This document shows, piece after piece, positions 54,194 through 63,836 of a DNA stretch of 64,000 nucleotides (position 1 is its first letter; each line of letters begins with the position of its first letter). Below the pieces are notes generated by a model. It had not been told where the DNA came from and did not search any database. It saw only the letters and a list, made by a program, of their open reading frames with translations. The translations under genes were made by a program, and so were the position numbers. Origin of the DNA: Blepharisma japonicum (Eukaryota; Ciliophora; Heterotrichea; Heterotrichida; Blepharismidae); the NCBI GenBank assembly GCA_949751835.1, contig CATKHK010000002.1, forward strand, positions 744,001 to 808,000. Reading direction: 5' to 3'.

Positions 54194-56767
54194 ATGGCCA
54201 CGCCTAATTGAACTATAAAACAAATTGTTGATTCAATAAGAGGAAAGGAGATCTTAGATCATGTTGAAAACGAATATAAGATATCCTCCTTTGAACAACT
54301 GAATCAAGAAAAAGTGCACATAAAATATGATTTGTCACAATTTATTAATGAGGTTGATTCTAAACATCTATATCATGCTTACAAAATAAATCTTGTCTTT
54401 AAGTCTCAGCAATTAGCATGAAGAGCTTGCATTTCTGGTTTAAAAGCTGCCATGAAGCTTCAAAAAACATTTAAAGGATTTTTGCAAACTATAATTTCAG
54501 ATAATTTAGAACAAATTAAAAGTAATATCAATGAGTGCAAGGAATTAGAGGGTATTTGGAAATTCTCAGAGGCGATTCATTTTATGTCAAAATATATTAG
54601 TTCATTATATATATCAATCCTAAAAAAATCAATTGATGATTCCTTGAATTCAATTTACTCTTTAGGAGACAAAGATACTCTAAAAAGAAGCCTTAAATTT
54701 TTATCAGAAGTCAAGACAGAGAGAAAAAGTGAATTAATTAAAGTGATTATCTCGGTATCGTTTTCTTCATTAGATTGAATTAAAAACCAAAAAAAAAGTT
54801 TAAGAGCACTCAGAGATCCAAAAATATTAAAAATGTTTGAAGATGATAGTTGAGAGCTGATTGATCTTATTGATTTAATACCAATTAATAGCAAAAATCT
54901 ACAAGAAAATGTTAATACTGTAAAACAAATGCTACCAAAAAGAAAAGTTGATAATATTAGTATAAGTAGAAATGGAAATGAGCTAATGAATGAGAGCAAA
55001 ATTGATTTTTTGTCAGATGATAAAAAATTATTAAGTGAAAGAGTTGAAAAGATAGCAAAAATTTATGAAACTTCAGACTATATGGGAGAAAAAATAATGG
55101 TTTCAATCTGAAAAGGTTTTCTTGATAGTAATGTTCCTATATGTATTAAATGCTATTATCATAAAGCTAAAATCCCATGCGAACACTTTAAAGCTGATTT
55201 ATTGCTAACTAAATATCTTAACGAAAAACATAATTTGTTTTTGAAATACATTGGCTGAACTTTTGAAGATGCAATTCAATACAAAGATGGAATCTATTTT
55301 CGTTATTCAATTGTAACAGAAGATTTTGAAAGTACATTGATAGATGATATTATTACTCGTAATCAAAACAATCAGAAATATTCATATAATGAATTTTCGA
55401 ATATTGTTAAAATTCTTTTAGAAGGATTTTCATTTTTAGAATCAAAAAAAATTCTTCATCATAACTTAAAGCCCCATAATATTCTTATAATTCAAAATGG
55501 AAACATCAAAATTGCTGGATTTAACGCCTCTAGAATTTATACCCCAAACGATGACTTGTCATATTCAAATAACAACAAATGGCACGACCTGTATATTGCA
55601 CCTGAGATCTTTCTTAAAAATAAAACAGAAAAAAAATTTGATTCAAGTTTTGCAAAAAATGCAGATGTTTATTCTCTGGGGCTCATTTTTATGCAAATAT
55701 ATTCTTTACTCCCTATAGAAGAATTGAACACTCCTTATTATTATGGGAAAATTGATAATTATGTATCCCTTTTTAAGCCAAAAAATGTAGCTAACTTGCT
55801 TAAAGGTATGCTTGCTATCGATAGTACTCAAAGAGTCAGCTTTAAAGATAGTTTAAGTAGTTTTATTAGTGAAGAAGAGAGAAGAAATAGAGAAATGCAA
55901 GTTAAAATCGAAGAGCCAATAAAAAGTTCTAATTTAATTGAAAGCCATCTTATAAACTTTTTAAGAATCGAAGCAAGCCTACTTCGTATCCAAGAAGATA
56001 TTTGTAGTGAAGTAAGGACTTTATCTGATGAAGTGAGTCTTGAATTTAAGAAAGGGTTTTATAATGAGAGACAAGTTCTCATTAGAACTTTTAGACATCA
56101 AGATGAAAATAAATTACTTCCATATATTGAAGAAGCAAGACTACTGCAATTTTTAGCAGGAAAACATTCTATTTTTATGGACTATTATGGCTTGATTTAT
56201 GATAGTTCACAACCTGGCTCGCTTTCGCTTATTACAGAACTTTGCAACTGTAGTTTGATGTCAGATATCACACATCGGCAAAAAAGAAAAATTTATTTTG
56301 TTGAAAGTGATTTAAAAAATTATATTGAATTACTTTTAAAAGGATTTGCGATTCTTAAGCAATTTAACATAGATCATAAGAATATAAAGCCTCATAACAT
56401 TTTATTTGATGCAGAAAATAAACTGAAGATTACTGGGTTTGCTGTTTCAAATACAGAAATTATTAGTATTTGCAAATTTCCTGAAAATGAAAGAGACTTT
56501 TTACAAACTGAAGAAGGTTATTCATCTCCAGAACTGATAGAATACAATGGTAGATCTCAAATCGATTTCGAAAAATCAGATATCTACTCACTTGGTCTTA
56601 CGATTTGGCAGATGTGCACGCTTTGCCACACATCAGGATTTACTTATGGAGGCTTAAGCTGTATTCAACCTGAATGAATTTACTTTATATTACCATGAAT
56701 GCTACGCCAAGGCCCGAACAAAAGGAAAAATTTTGCTTCTTTGCATAAAATTTTGACTTCCTTTTAA
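54194..56767 (+). CDS. Tandem pseudokinase protein, copy 3 (open)
   Basis: 857 residues from MATPNWTIKQIVDSIR to ...ASLHKILTSF, open throughout when TGA is Trp. Residues 1-300 are helical and match no domain I know. Kinase-like domain 1 (about 300-560) has a kept beta3 Lys (VPICIKCYY) but HHNLKPHNILI for HRDLKPEN and AGFN for DFG, then APEI and DVYSLGLIFMQIYSLLP. Domain 2 (about 610-850) has Arg for the beta3 Lys (VLIRTF), HKNIKPHNILF, ITGFA, SSPEL and DIYSLGLTIWQMCTL. Both lack the catalytic-loop Asp and the metal-binding Asp, so phosphotransfer is unlikely. It is probably a scaffold or allosteric regulator. It is the only undamaged member of the array. Confidence 0.85.
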
Positions 56768-56909
56768 AATAAATATTTAATTATTTAGTAAGCAATCTAA
56801 TATCTCGATTATTAGATGGTTTAATGAATTTTAACAAGATTTCAATGATATATGTGATTTTCATTATTTAACAAAAGAGCACCATTTATTTATATGTAAA
56901 ATAAGTGAT

Positions 56910-57449
56910 TTATTTTAGGTCTGGAGCGTAATCCCATGAAGATATATCTTGAAAATCCAAATCTACTTTTGTATTTTGGATTTTATATAAATTTAAATTA
57001 CTATGTGATCCTTGCGATTGCAGATTTGATTGTATCCTTCTTGGATTCAAAGACATTGCTAGTCTTGACTTCCTTGCATTAATTTTTGGTGTCCGAATTG
57101 TCCTTTTTTGCTTTAATTTCTCAGAATTTTCAAAATTATCATGCATATGAGTAACAATCAAGCTTTTTCTTAGCTTTGAATCATTAAAACTTTCTTCTTT
57201 TGATCATTGAGAAACTCCAAACTTTTGTCCTTGGATTCTTCATATTGAATTATTTTCTATTTTAGTTACTGGCAAGGTAAGTCTAGGTCTATTCAGTCTT
57301 ATTTTCTGATGCCCAAATCTATCAAATTTGTAATGGTGAAATATATTATTATGAGTTCCTTGTGAAATTGCTATAAAAGATCGTAACGGCAAATGCTCAG
57401 GTTTATCATTTGGGGATGCACCTAAATATACACCTTTGCAATAGTTCAT
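56910..57449 (-). CDS. Hypothetical 179-residue basic protein
   Basis: Open through two Trp TGAs (after ENNSI, and in SQW). It starts MNYCKGVYLGASPNDKPEHL. Basic and polar, with motifs such as HYKFDRFGHQKIRLNRPRL and TIRTPKINARKSRLAMSL. No domain, signal peptide or membrane helix is seen. It converges on the copy-3 pseudokinase gene with about 140 bp between stops. Function is unknown. Confidence 0.5.
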
Positions 57450-57825
57450 TTTAATTCGTATTAATTATTCTTAAAAATTATTAATAGATTTAAAAATAAT
57501 TTTTATTATTTCCCCTTAATTACTATAATATGTATGTGTAAAGAAAACAAATAATTTTAAGTATTTTCATTGGTTTTATATATATTAAATTTTGCAGAAA
57601 TAAACCAATTTTTAAAAATTATTATATTTAAGACCTAAAGCTATGATATTTATTGAGGACATCTGGAACAGGTTATTTTCGATTTAAAGCAGCCAAAATC
57701 AATAATTAATCATTGAAAATTTAAGTATAATTAATTAATCAAACACCCTAATTTCTATCATACCCCAAATTACATTTGCTAATTAACTAAATATGGAGAT
57801 ATAAAAGCTTTCATAATAATTTACA
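57450..57825. other. Divergent AT-rich spacer
   Basis: Between the hypothetical minus-strand gene and VPS33. Nothing beyond AT-rich promoter-like DNA. Confidence 0.45.
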
Positions 57826-59595
57826 ATGGAGCAGCCCGAACCTACAGTAAAATTCCAGGTTTTACGAGAGCAAGCCAGAGTGCGCATCCTAGAAATCCTC
57901 GATTTAATCCAAGGTCCCAAATTTTTAGCAATTGATCCTTGTCTTATTGGTCCTCTAAGTCTGATCATTGAAATGTCTGTTCTCAAAGATCATGGGGTTA
58001 GTAAGGTAGGTGCCGTTATTTCCAACGACATGGACTTCGACTGTCGTGATGTCATATACATAGTCAGACCTACAATCCAAATGATGCAAACCCTAAGTTC
58101 ACAAGTCCACGAATGCATTGCTAATGGTGACAAAGACCACAGATATCACTTATATATGTGCCCAAGAGTGACGACAGTCTGTGAAAAAATCTTAATGAGC
58201 AACGGCGTTATGGGAGAATTCGACATTATCGAGCAGCTTATGATTTATTTAATTCCTCTTGAAAATGATCTTTTATCAATGCAGATGGAAAGATCATTCA
58301 GAGAACTTGTATTAGACCGAGATTTTACCATGTATCACTACATAGCCCGAGCTATTCTTCAGCTAGAGCACGTTTTTGGCCCAATTCCTATAAAAGAAGG
58401 CAAAGGTATCGCATCTTCGCACGTCTTAAGAATCCTAAAAATGCTTGAAGAAGAAGACCCAGATTATGTCTCTGAGCATCCTATCAGTGAAATTCAAGGT
58501 GCTATTTTAATTGATAGAGAAATTGATATGATAACTCCTTTATGCACCCCACTTACATATGAAGCCCTTATAGACGAAGTTTTTGGTATCGCTAATAACA
58601 TTATAAAAGTCGCTCCAAAAGTATTAGAAAAAGATGACACTGATAAACCTATTCAAGTCTCTTTAACCTCTAGTGACTCAGTTTACCAAGAAATCAGAGA
58701 CCTTAACTTCTGTGTGCTAAAACCTTTACTTGTAGAGAAATTGGAATATATTGATAGCACTTATAAAGAAAAAGACCAACAGAGGACTGTAGAAGATTTA
58801 AGCAAATATATGAAAAAATTTAAGCAGGCTCACAAAGAAGCAGCATCAGTACAGAATCATTTGCATTTGGCGATCCATATAACGAATGAGACAGTTAAAA
58901 ACCCTTTTTTCAATCAAAATTTGGATATTGAGCATTCAATTATTATGGGAGATACAGATCCAATGATATTAGACCATATAGAAAGACTTATTGGTATGGG
59001 CGAAGACCTCTATACAGTCCTCCGCCTTCTTTGTCTTATATCAGTAACCCAAAACGGCCTTAAAGGCAAAACTTTTGATTTTTTCAGAAAAGAAATAATC
59101 CAAAGCTACGGCTTCGAAACCATTTTAACATTATCTAACTTAGAGCGTGCAGGACTGCTTAAAAAGCAAGAGGTCAAAAGCAATTGGAGTAATTTAATGA
59201 AATCATTTAGACTTATAAATGAAGATGTAAATCAAAGAGTCCCTGATGATATTGCTTATGCTTATGCAGGATATGCCCCACTTTCCTTAAGACTTATAGA
59301 AATGCTTTATTCCACTGGCTGGGTAAATGAAGCTGTAAGGTCTTTACCTGGAGATTATCATACCATCAGATATGATATTGATGAACAAAACAACCCAGGA
59401 AAACCTGTAGTAATTTTATTTTTCTTAGGAGGGATCACCTTTGCTGAAATCGCTGCTGTGAGGTATCTAAATAAACGGACAGAATCAAGAAAAGAGTTTG
59501 TGATTGCTACGACACATATAGTGAATTCTCATACATTTTTGACATCAGTGAGTGAACAAATTCAAAATGAAATAGAAAGGAGTAGCATAGATTAA
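57826..59595 (+). CDS. VPS33: Sec1/Munc18 protein VPS33
   Basis: 589 residues, no intron, no TGA. Domain 1 (about 1-150) includes GPKFLAIDPCLIGPLSLIIE and the VIYIVRP motif. The central part has GAILIDREIDMITPLCTPLT followed by YEALIDEVFGI, which is the VPS33 signature (other SM proteins have DR..D..SP..HE.TYQ). The C-terminal region carries the VPS33-typical YAGYAPLSLRLIE and VILFFLGGITFAEIAAVRYL. VPS33 is the SM subunit of HOPS/CORVET and templates SNARE assembly for fusion with lysosomes and late endosomes. In a phagotrophic ciliate it would serve food-vacuole maturation. The length is normal for the family. Confidence 0.93.
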   Translation: MEQPEPTVKFQVLREQARVRILEILDLIQGPKFLAIDPCLIGPLSLIIEMSVLKDHGVSKVGAVISNDMDFDCRDVIYIVRPTIQMMQTLSSQVHECIANGDKDHRYHLYMCPRVTTVCEKILMSNGVMGEFDIIEQLMIYLIPLENDLLSMQMERSFRELVLDRDFTMYHYIARAILQLEHVFGPIPIKEGKGIASSHVLRILKMLEEEDPDYVSEHPISEIQGAILIDREIDMITPLCTPLTYEALIDEVFGIANNIIKVAPKVLEKDDTDKPIQVSLTSSDSVYQEIRDLNFCVLKPLLVEKLEYIDSTYKEKDQQRTVEDLSKYMKKFKQAHKEAASVQNHLHLAIHITNETVKNPFFNQNLDIEHSIIMGDTDPMILDHIERLIGMGEDLYTVLRLLCLISVTQNGLKGKTFDFFRKEIIQSYGFETILTLSNLERAGLLKKQEVKSNWSNLMKSFRLINEDVNQRVPDDIAYAYAGYAPLSLRLIEMLYSTGWVNEAVRSLPGDYHTIRYDIDEQNNPGKPVVILFFLGGITFAEIAAVRYLNKRTESRKEFVIATTHIVNSHTFLTSVSEQIQNEIERSSID

Positions 59596-59616
59596 TAAAA
59601 TTCAATTAATTATAAA

Positions 59617-61158
59617 ATGAAATGCAAAGAAGAGTACAGTGGATGGTCTTTAGGCCGACAGCTGCAGGTTTCTTTTGTAACAACTACGTTTTTCTTAGCA
59701 GCGCTACTAGTTTTGATCACAAAATTCCAATTAGACTGGCTTAGAGACAGTCTTTTATCAAAAACTCATGATGTTCTTGCAAACTCAATTACAGACCAAA
59801 TGGGAACTTTAGCAAGAGAAAAATCTGCTGTAATCGAGCAAGAACTAGACAATGACATTGATTTTGTACAACAGCTAAAAGAGCTAGACAAAACTATGCT
59901 GGGATGAGGAAGTTACAAAGATCCTATTATTGTCCCAGATGCGCCTATTACTGATAATGATATTTCTTCATCTTCATTATCTTTAAATGAATATGGGGTA
60001 AAAGTTACATATTCCACAGGGGTTTTTCAGACAAGAATTGACCCTATTTCAACTGAGGGTGAACTGCTTATGAATAACTCAGCTGCGATGGACCAGATAT
60101 ACCCAGCCCTTAATAGAAAAAGATATTTAGCAATGTACGCAGGATTTGCAACAGATGAAATTATACATTATTATCCTGGGAAAATTTTTAGTGATTCTTC
60201 ATATACACCGATAGTCCAAGAATGGTATTATAGCGGTATTAATAAAGAAGGGTCTATTATAATAACTGAGCCTTATACAGATACAGACTCAGGAGAGCTG
60301 ATATTTTCAATTTCTACAGCTATCTCAAATGCTAAAGGTGTTTCTGGGATCGATATTTTAGCTTCTTACCTCCAGCAGCCCTTTGTAAATGTTACCATTT
60401 TAGACTCAGGGTTCATGTTTCTTATAAGTTCAGGAGGAGTTGTAATTTACGCCCCAGAGTCCTGGGCTTATATGGGTACCGCATTCAGAATTTATGACCA
60501 AACCTTAACTGGGATTTCCCAAAGCCAATGAAATAGCTGAATTTTTAACCCAGACCCATACAATAGGTTTTCATTCTCAGATATAAACGGGACTAAATAT
60601 TATGCTGTAATAAATCCTGTATACCCAGAAAATATGCCTAATATAACCCATTATGTTATGTCGTGTGCTGTACAAAGTGAAACTGAAGATATGCTTGATA
60701 GTATTTCTAATAATTACCAAAATACTTATTATACCATTTTCTTTGTGATTCTTGGGATTGCTGTAGCTGTTTTTATAGTGATTACGACTTCTGCTTATTT
60801 TATTACAAGGAAAACTAGCAGACAATTGAAAAATATTGAGACTGTTTTTTCGAGGATTACTCATAAAGGGCTTTTTCCGAATTTAATCAAAGGAATTGGG
60901 GCTGATGTATTATTGGCTGACTCTTCAGGGATGAAAAATTTGATGGAAGCTTCACTAGATAAGGTGGATAAGATAAGAGATTTAGAAGACCAATATGAAA
61001 GCTATGAATGGGGACTTACGAGACCTGCTGATAAGTACTTGTTTACAAGATGGAATGAAAGATTGTATCCTTTGAATTGGCATAATGAAAAACAAATGAG
61101 CTGGAGACATGTATTGCCGAAGCTTACAAAAATTGGCCAAGAAACAAGGCCTGGTTAA
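59617..61158 (+). CDS. Double-Cache-type membrane receptor without output domain
   Basis: 513 residues, with Trp TGAs at about 59905 and 60529. One transmembrane helix near the N-terminus (residues about 17-40, QVSFVTTTFFLAALLVLI), then a roughly 310-residue extracytoplasmic region. This contains WYYSGINKEGSIIITEPYTD with GELIFSISTAI and GVSGIDI, the classic Cache/PDC-sensor core. A second helix (about 365-390, TIFFVILGIAVAVFIVITT) leads to a HAMP-like linker (RQLKNIETVFSRIT) and a 90-residue cytosolic tail without kinase, cyclase or MCP domain. It is likely a small-molecule sensor signalling through partners. The start lies 21 bp after the VPS33 stop. Confidence 0.72.
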
Positions 61159-61267
61159 ATTATTCATAATTATTAGTTTGGTGACTAATAATATAAAGGT
61201 TTTTATTAGATTCTTTTGTAAATAGACAGTGTTTTAATTAATTTTAAACAAGCTATTAATTAAACAA

Positions 61268-62158
61268 TTAATATTTATCTTTTTGGATTTGCTTTTCAGG
61301 TCTTGGTATGCTATTTAAAAATTTTAATTTTTTTTCAAATTCTTCTATATCCTCATACAAATCATTTTCAGGAGTTTCAATTATTTTAGAAATCGGTGAA
61401 TTGCTATGTGATCGATGCTTTACTGATCTAGGCTCAAGTAATTTGTAAGCACCTTCTAATTCTCTTGATATTTCTTTAGAAGAAATTCGAGATGAGTTAA
61501 TTGGGCTGGGGATTTGAATTGATTTTTGAGAGGAAGATCTAGCAATAAAAGAACCGGCTTGGCTTATATGAGATTCATTTAATTTACGTTTAAGCCCTTC
61601 TAGCTGGACATTTAGATTTTTCATAGAGTCTGAGCCTGTCCTTGTAATGGGCTGCTTATGTTCAACTTGGAATGTAAAAACACCAGAAGCTTTGTTGAAC
61701 TCAGATTTATTTAAAGCTTCGTGGTATTTTTTGTAGTAAGGGGCTTGATATTTTATATTTGGCCGCTTATCAGCTAATAAATCTAATAAATCTGTAGGAC
61801 GCAGTGAAAAAAGATCATAAGTCAATTTCGTGTCTTTGAACGTGAAATCCTGATATTCAAATTTTGTCTTTTCTTTTAAGTGGTCGATTTTTCGATTATT
61901 AAGAAAGTTCGCTGTATCTGCATTTTTTGCTAGATTTGGGCTGTGTTTAAGTATTTCTGAATGTCTTAGGTCAGATTTTAGCAAGGTGCTTTTTGAGGTT
62001 TGTAATGGATTTTCTGGGCTCATGCCATAAGTCAAAGCAGGGCACAAAACTTTAGGCCCAATTCCAGGTGGAGGAGATATAGAATGGCATTTGGTGTGTG
62101 GGATATGAAAAAATGTTGGAGCATCTGGAGAAATTGAGGTTTTGTCAGTTTTATTCAT
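61268..62158 (-). CDS. Hypothetical 296-residue protein
   Basis: Open frame without TGA. Pro/Ser-rich N-terminus (SISPPPGIGPKVLCPALTYG), a charged middle, a short predicted coiled coil (NLNVQLEGLKRKLNESH) and a Ser-rich segment with several SP sites, then an acidic helix near the end (DIEEFEKKLKFLNSI). No domain is recognised. The mixture of SP-rich and coiled-coil parts resembles ciliate cytoskeleton-associated proteins, but that is only an impression. Confidence 0.55.
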   Translation of the reverse strand: MNKTDKTSISPDAPTFFHIPHTKCHSISPPPGIGPKVLCPALTYGMSPENPLQTSKSTLLKSDLRHSEILKHSPNLAKNADTANFLNNRKIDHLKEKTKFEYQDFTFKDTKLTYDLFSLRPTDLLDLLADKRPNIKYQAPYYKKYHEALNKSEFNKASGVFTFQVEHKQPITRTGSDSMKNLNVQLEGLKRKLNESHISQAGSFIARSSSQKSIQIPSPINSSRISSKEISRELEGAYKLLEPRSVKHRSHSNSPISKIIETPENDLYEDIEEFEKKLKFLNSIPRPEKQIQKDKY

Positions 62159-62293
62159 AATGGAACTTATTAATAAGCTTAGATTTCTAAAAGATTATAA
62201 CTCTTAGAGAGAAATTATAGTTGTGTAGGAAGAGAGAGACTTTTTAAAAAGAAAAATCAATGGAATTCGGATAGGATTATTAGGTGAAAAAAA

Positions 62294-62374
62294 CGACAAC
62301 AGCAGGATTCGAACCTGCGCGGGAGAACCCAACAGATTTCGAGTCTGACGCCTTAACCACTCGGCCATGTTGTC
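62294..62374 (-). tRNA. tRNA-Ser(CGA)
   Basis: 81-nt minus-strand gene: acceptor GACAACA pairs with TGTTGTC, D-arm GCCGAGTGGTTAAGGC, anticodon loop CTCGAAA giving anticodon CGA (reads UCG), long variable arm of the class II type, and T-arm GCAGG-TTCGAAT-CCTGC. The discriminator is G, normal for serine tRNAs. No intron. CCA is not encoded. Confidence 0.95.
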
Positions 62375-62529
62375 GGTCTACTGTTAATATGTTATGGTAT
62401 TTAAATAATTGTTCAATTTAGGATTTAATATAGAAGATTTGATTTTATTTATTTCTATAAAAATGTAGTATTTTTTTAACATTGAAAAATAAAAGATATA
62501 ACAAAAAAATTATGTTAAATTAAGAGATA

Positions 62530-63786
62530 CTACACTAACTCATCTTCGTCAGGAAATTCATCTGCAAAGCTTTCACCTGCAGAGCTTTCTTCGTTAAAAC
62601 TTACAGCATACCCTGTTTTATTTTCAGCTAAACTTGGATTTTTCAAAATTTGGGAAATATTTTCTGTTTGGCCTATCAGAAAATCAGGGATTTTTTTTTC
62701 GAAGCTTGACTTCTCAGTGTCACTTTGTTTAATTGAGGAAGATTTTCTGTGCGTATTCTCGGAATTTAGCATTGGGTTAGCCTTAGAAATTCTATCAAAT
62801 GAAGAAACGAAAGGTTTTATTTCAATTTGCTGATCTTCTGTTTTTTGATAGTAATTAGGCTTTGGTAAATCTTTTTTTGGATTTGCTCCAGGCAAGATTT
62901 CTTTGTTTGAGGGCATTAAGAGCCTATCAGTCATTGATACGAAAGGACGATAAGGTGTAGTAGAGTCTTCTTCTTCATGGGTTTTTTCAGTTTTGGGATT
63001 TTTAAAATTAGAAATGCCAACTTCAATTTGTAATTCTTCAGAGCCAAATTCTTTTATAGGACTTTCAAGCTTTGTTTTTTCAATCTTTTCTCTTTGCAAA
63101 TTGATTTCAAATTTCTGACGTTCCTCTGCTTTGATTTTTTTTAATTCGCCAAGCTCATTCAAAACCTTTTCGTGCTCATTTTTCAATTTTCCAAGTTTAT
63201 CTTCGCTTTCTTTAAGCTTTCTTTTTAAATTCTCATTTTCATCACGCAAAATCTTATTTTCAGCTTCTGTTTGCTGTATATTTTCTTTTTGATTTTCCAG
63301 ATCCTGGGATTTTGCTATGCTTGTGCTCTCATCGTCTATATATTCAAAAATACTTCCTTCCTCACTCTTTCTCATTTCAGCTTTTATAAGTTGTGATTTA
63401 GCATCTCGATATTTTTCTTCAAAAATTTGTTTCATTCTCAATGCATGCTCAAACTTTATTTTCAGATCAGTGATATCTTCCAATTCTTCAGACTGCTGCT
63501 TCAGTCTTGAATTTTCTTCTTTTAAATACATAAGTTGTGCTTCTAGCTCTTCAATATTTTTATAATTAATTGGAGAAAGCTTCTTTAGCTCTGATTCTAA
63601 TATCCTTAATTGTTCTTTATAATGCTCAGTCTCGCTTTCTTTTGCCTGATAAACTGCTTTCATTTCACTTAATTTGACTTCCATTTCGCTAACTTGTGAG
63701 ATATAATACTGGTTTATCCTTAGTAAATTATCCTTTTCAGCCTTGGTATTTTCAGCTTGATCTTTAGAATTTGTCCTATTTTTCAT
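62530..63786 (-). CDS. Coiled-coil protein, 418 residues
   Basis: Nearly continuous coiled coil from about residue 15 to 235 (for example NQYYISQVSEMEVKLSEMKA and ENENLKRKLKESEDKLGKLK), then a disordered tail with two related motifs, PYRPFVSMTDRLLMPSN and EIKPFVSSFDRISKANP, spaced about 50 residues apart, and an acidic end (ESFADEFPDEDELV). The PFVSxxDR repeat could be a short binding motif. It is probably a structural or centrosomal/axonemal component. No orthologue is recognised. It diverges from the FEN1-like gene with 50 bp between starts. Confidence 0.6.
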   Translation of the reverse strand: MKNRTNSKDQAENTKAEKDNLLRINQYYISQVSEMEVKLSEMKAVYQAKESETEHYKEQLRILESELKKLSPINYKNIEELEAQLMYLKEENSRLKQQSEELEDITDLKIKFEHALRMKQIFEEKYRDAKSQLIKAEMRKSEEGSIFEYIDDESTSIAKSQDLENQKENIQQTEAENKILRDENENLKRKLKESEDKLGKLKNEHEKVLNELGELKKIKAEERQKFEINLQREKIEKTKLESPIKEFGSEELQIEVGISNFKNPKTEKTHEEEDSTTPYRPFVSMTDRLLMPSNKEILPGANPKKDLPKPNYYQKTEDQQIEIKPFVSSFDRISKANPMLNSENTHRKSSSIKQSDTEKSSFEKKIPDFLIGQTENISQILKNPSLAENKTGYAVSFNEESSAGESFADEFPDEDELV

Positions 63787-63836
63787 AATAAAAAATTTAA
63801 ATGAGATTTTTCTTATAGGCCCCTTATATTGAATTT

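Larger units (their letters stand above)
46200..56880 (+). repeat. Threefold tandem segmental duplication (TPR tail + pseudokinase gene)
   Basis: Three same-direction units. Each begins with sequence from the last exon of the TPR gene and continues through its 3' flank into a gene for a two-domain kinase-like protein. Unit 1 runs from about 46200 (inside the intact TPR gene) to 49780, unit 2 from about 49781 to 52860, unit 3 from about 53903 to 56880. Units 2 and 3 are closest to each other and share the 3' flank (for example TTTCAATGAT..TATG..TTTTNATTATTTAA near 52790 and 56840). Roughly 1 kb of unrelated DNA (52860-53900) separates units 2 and 3. Confidence 0.85.
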
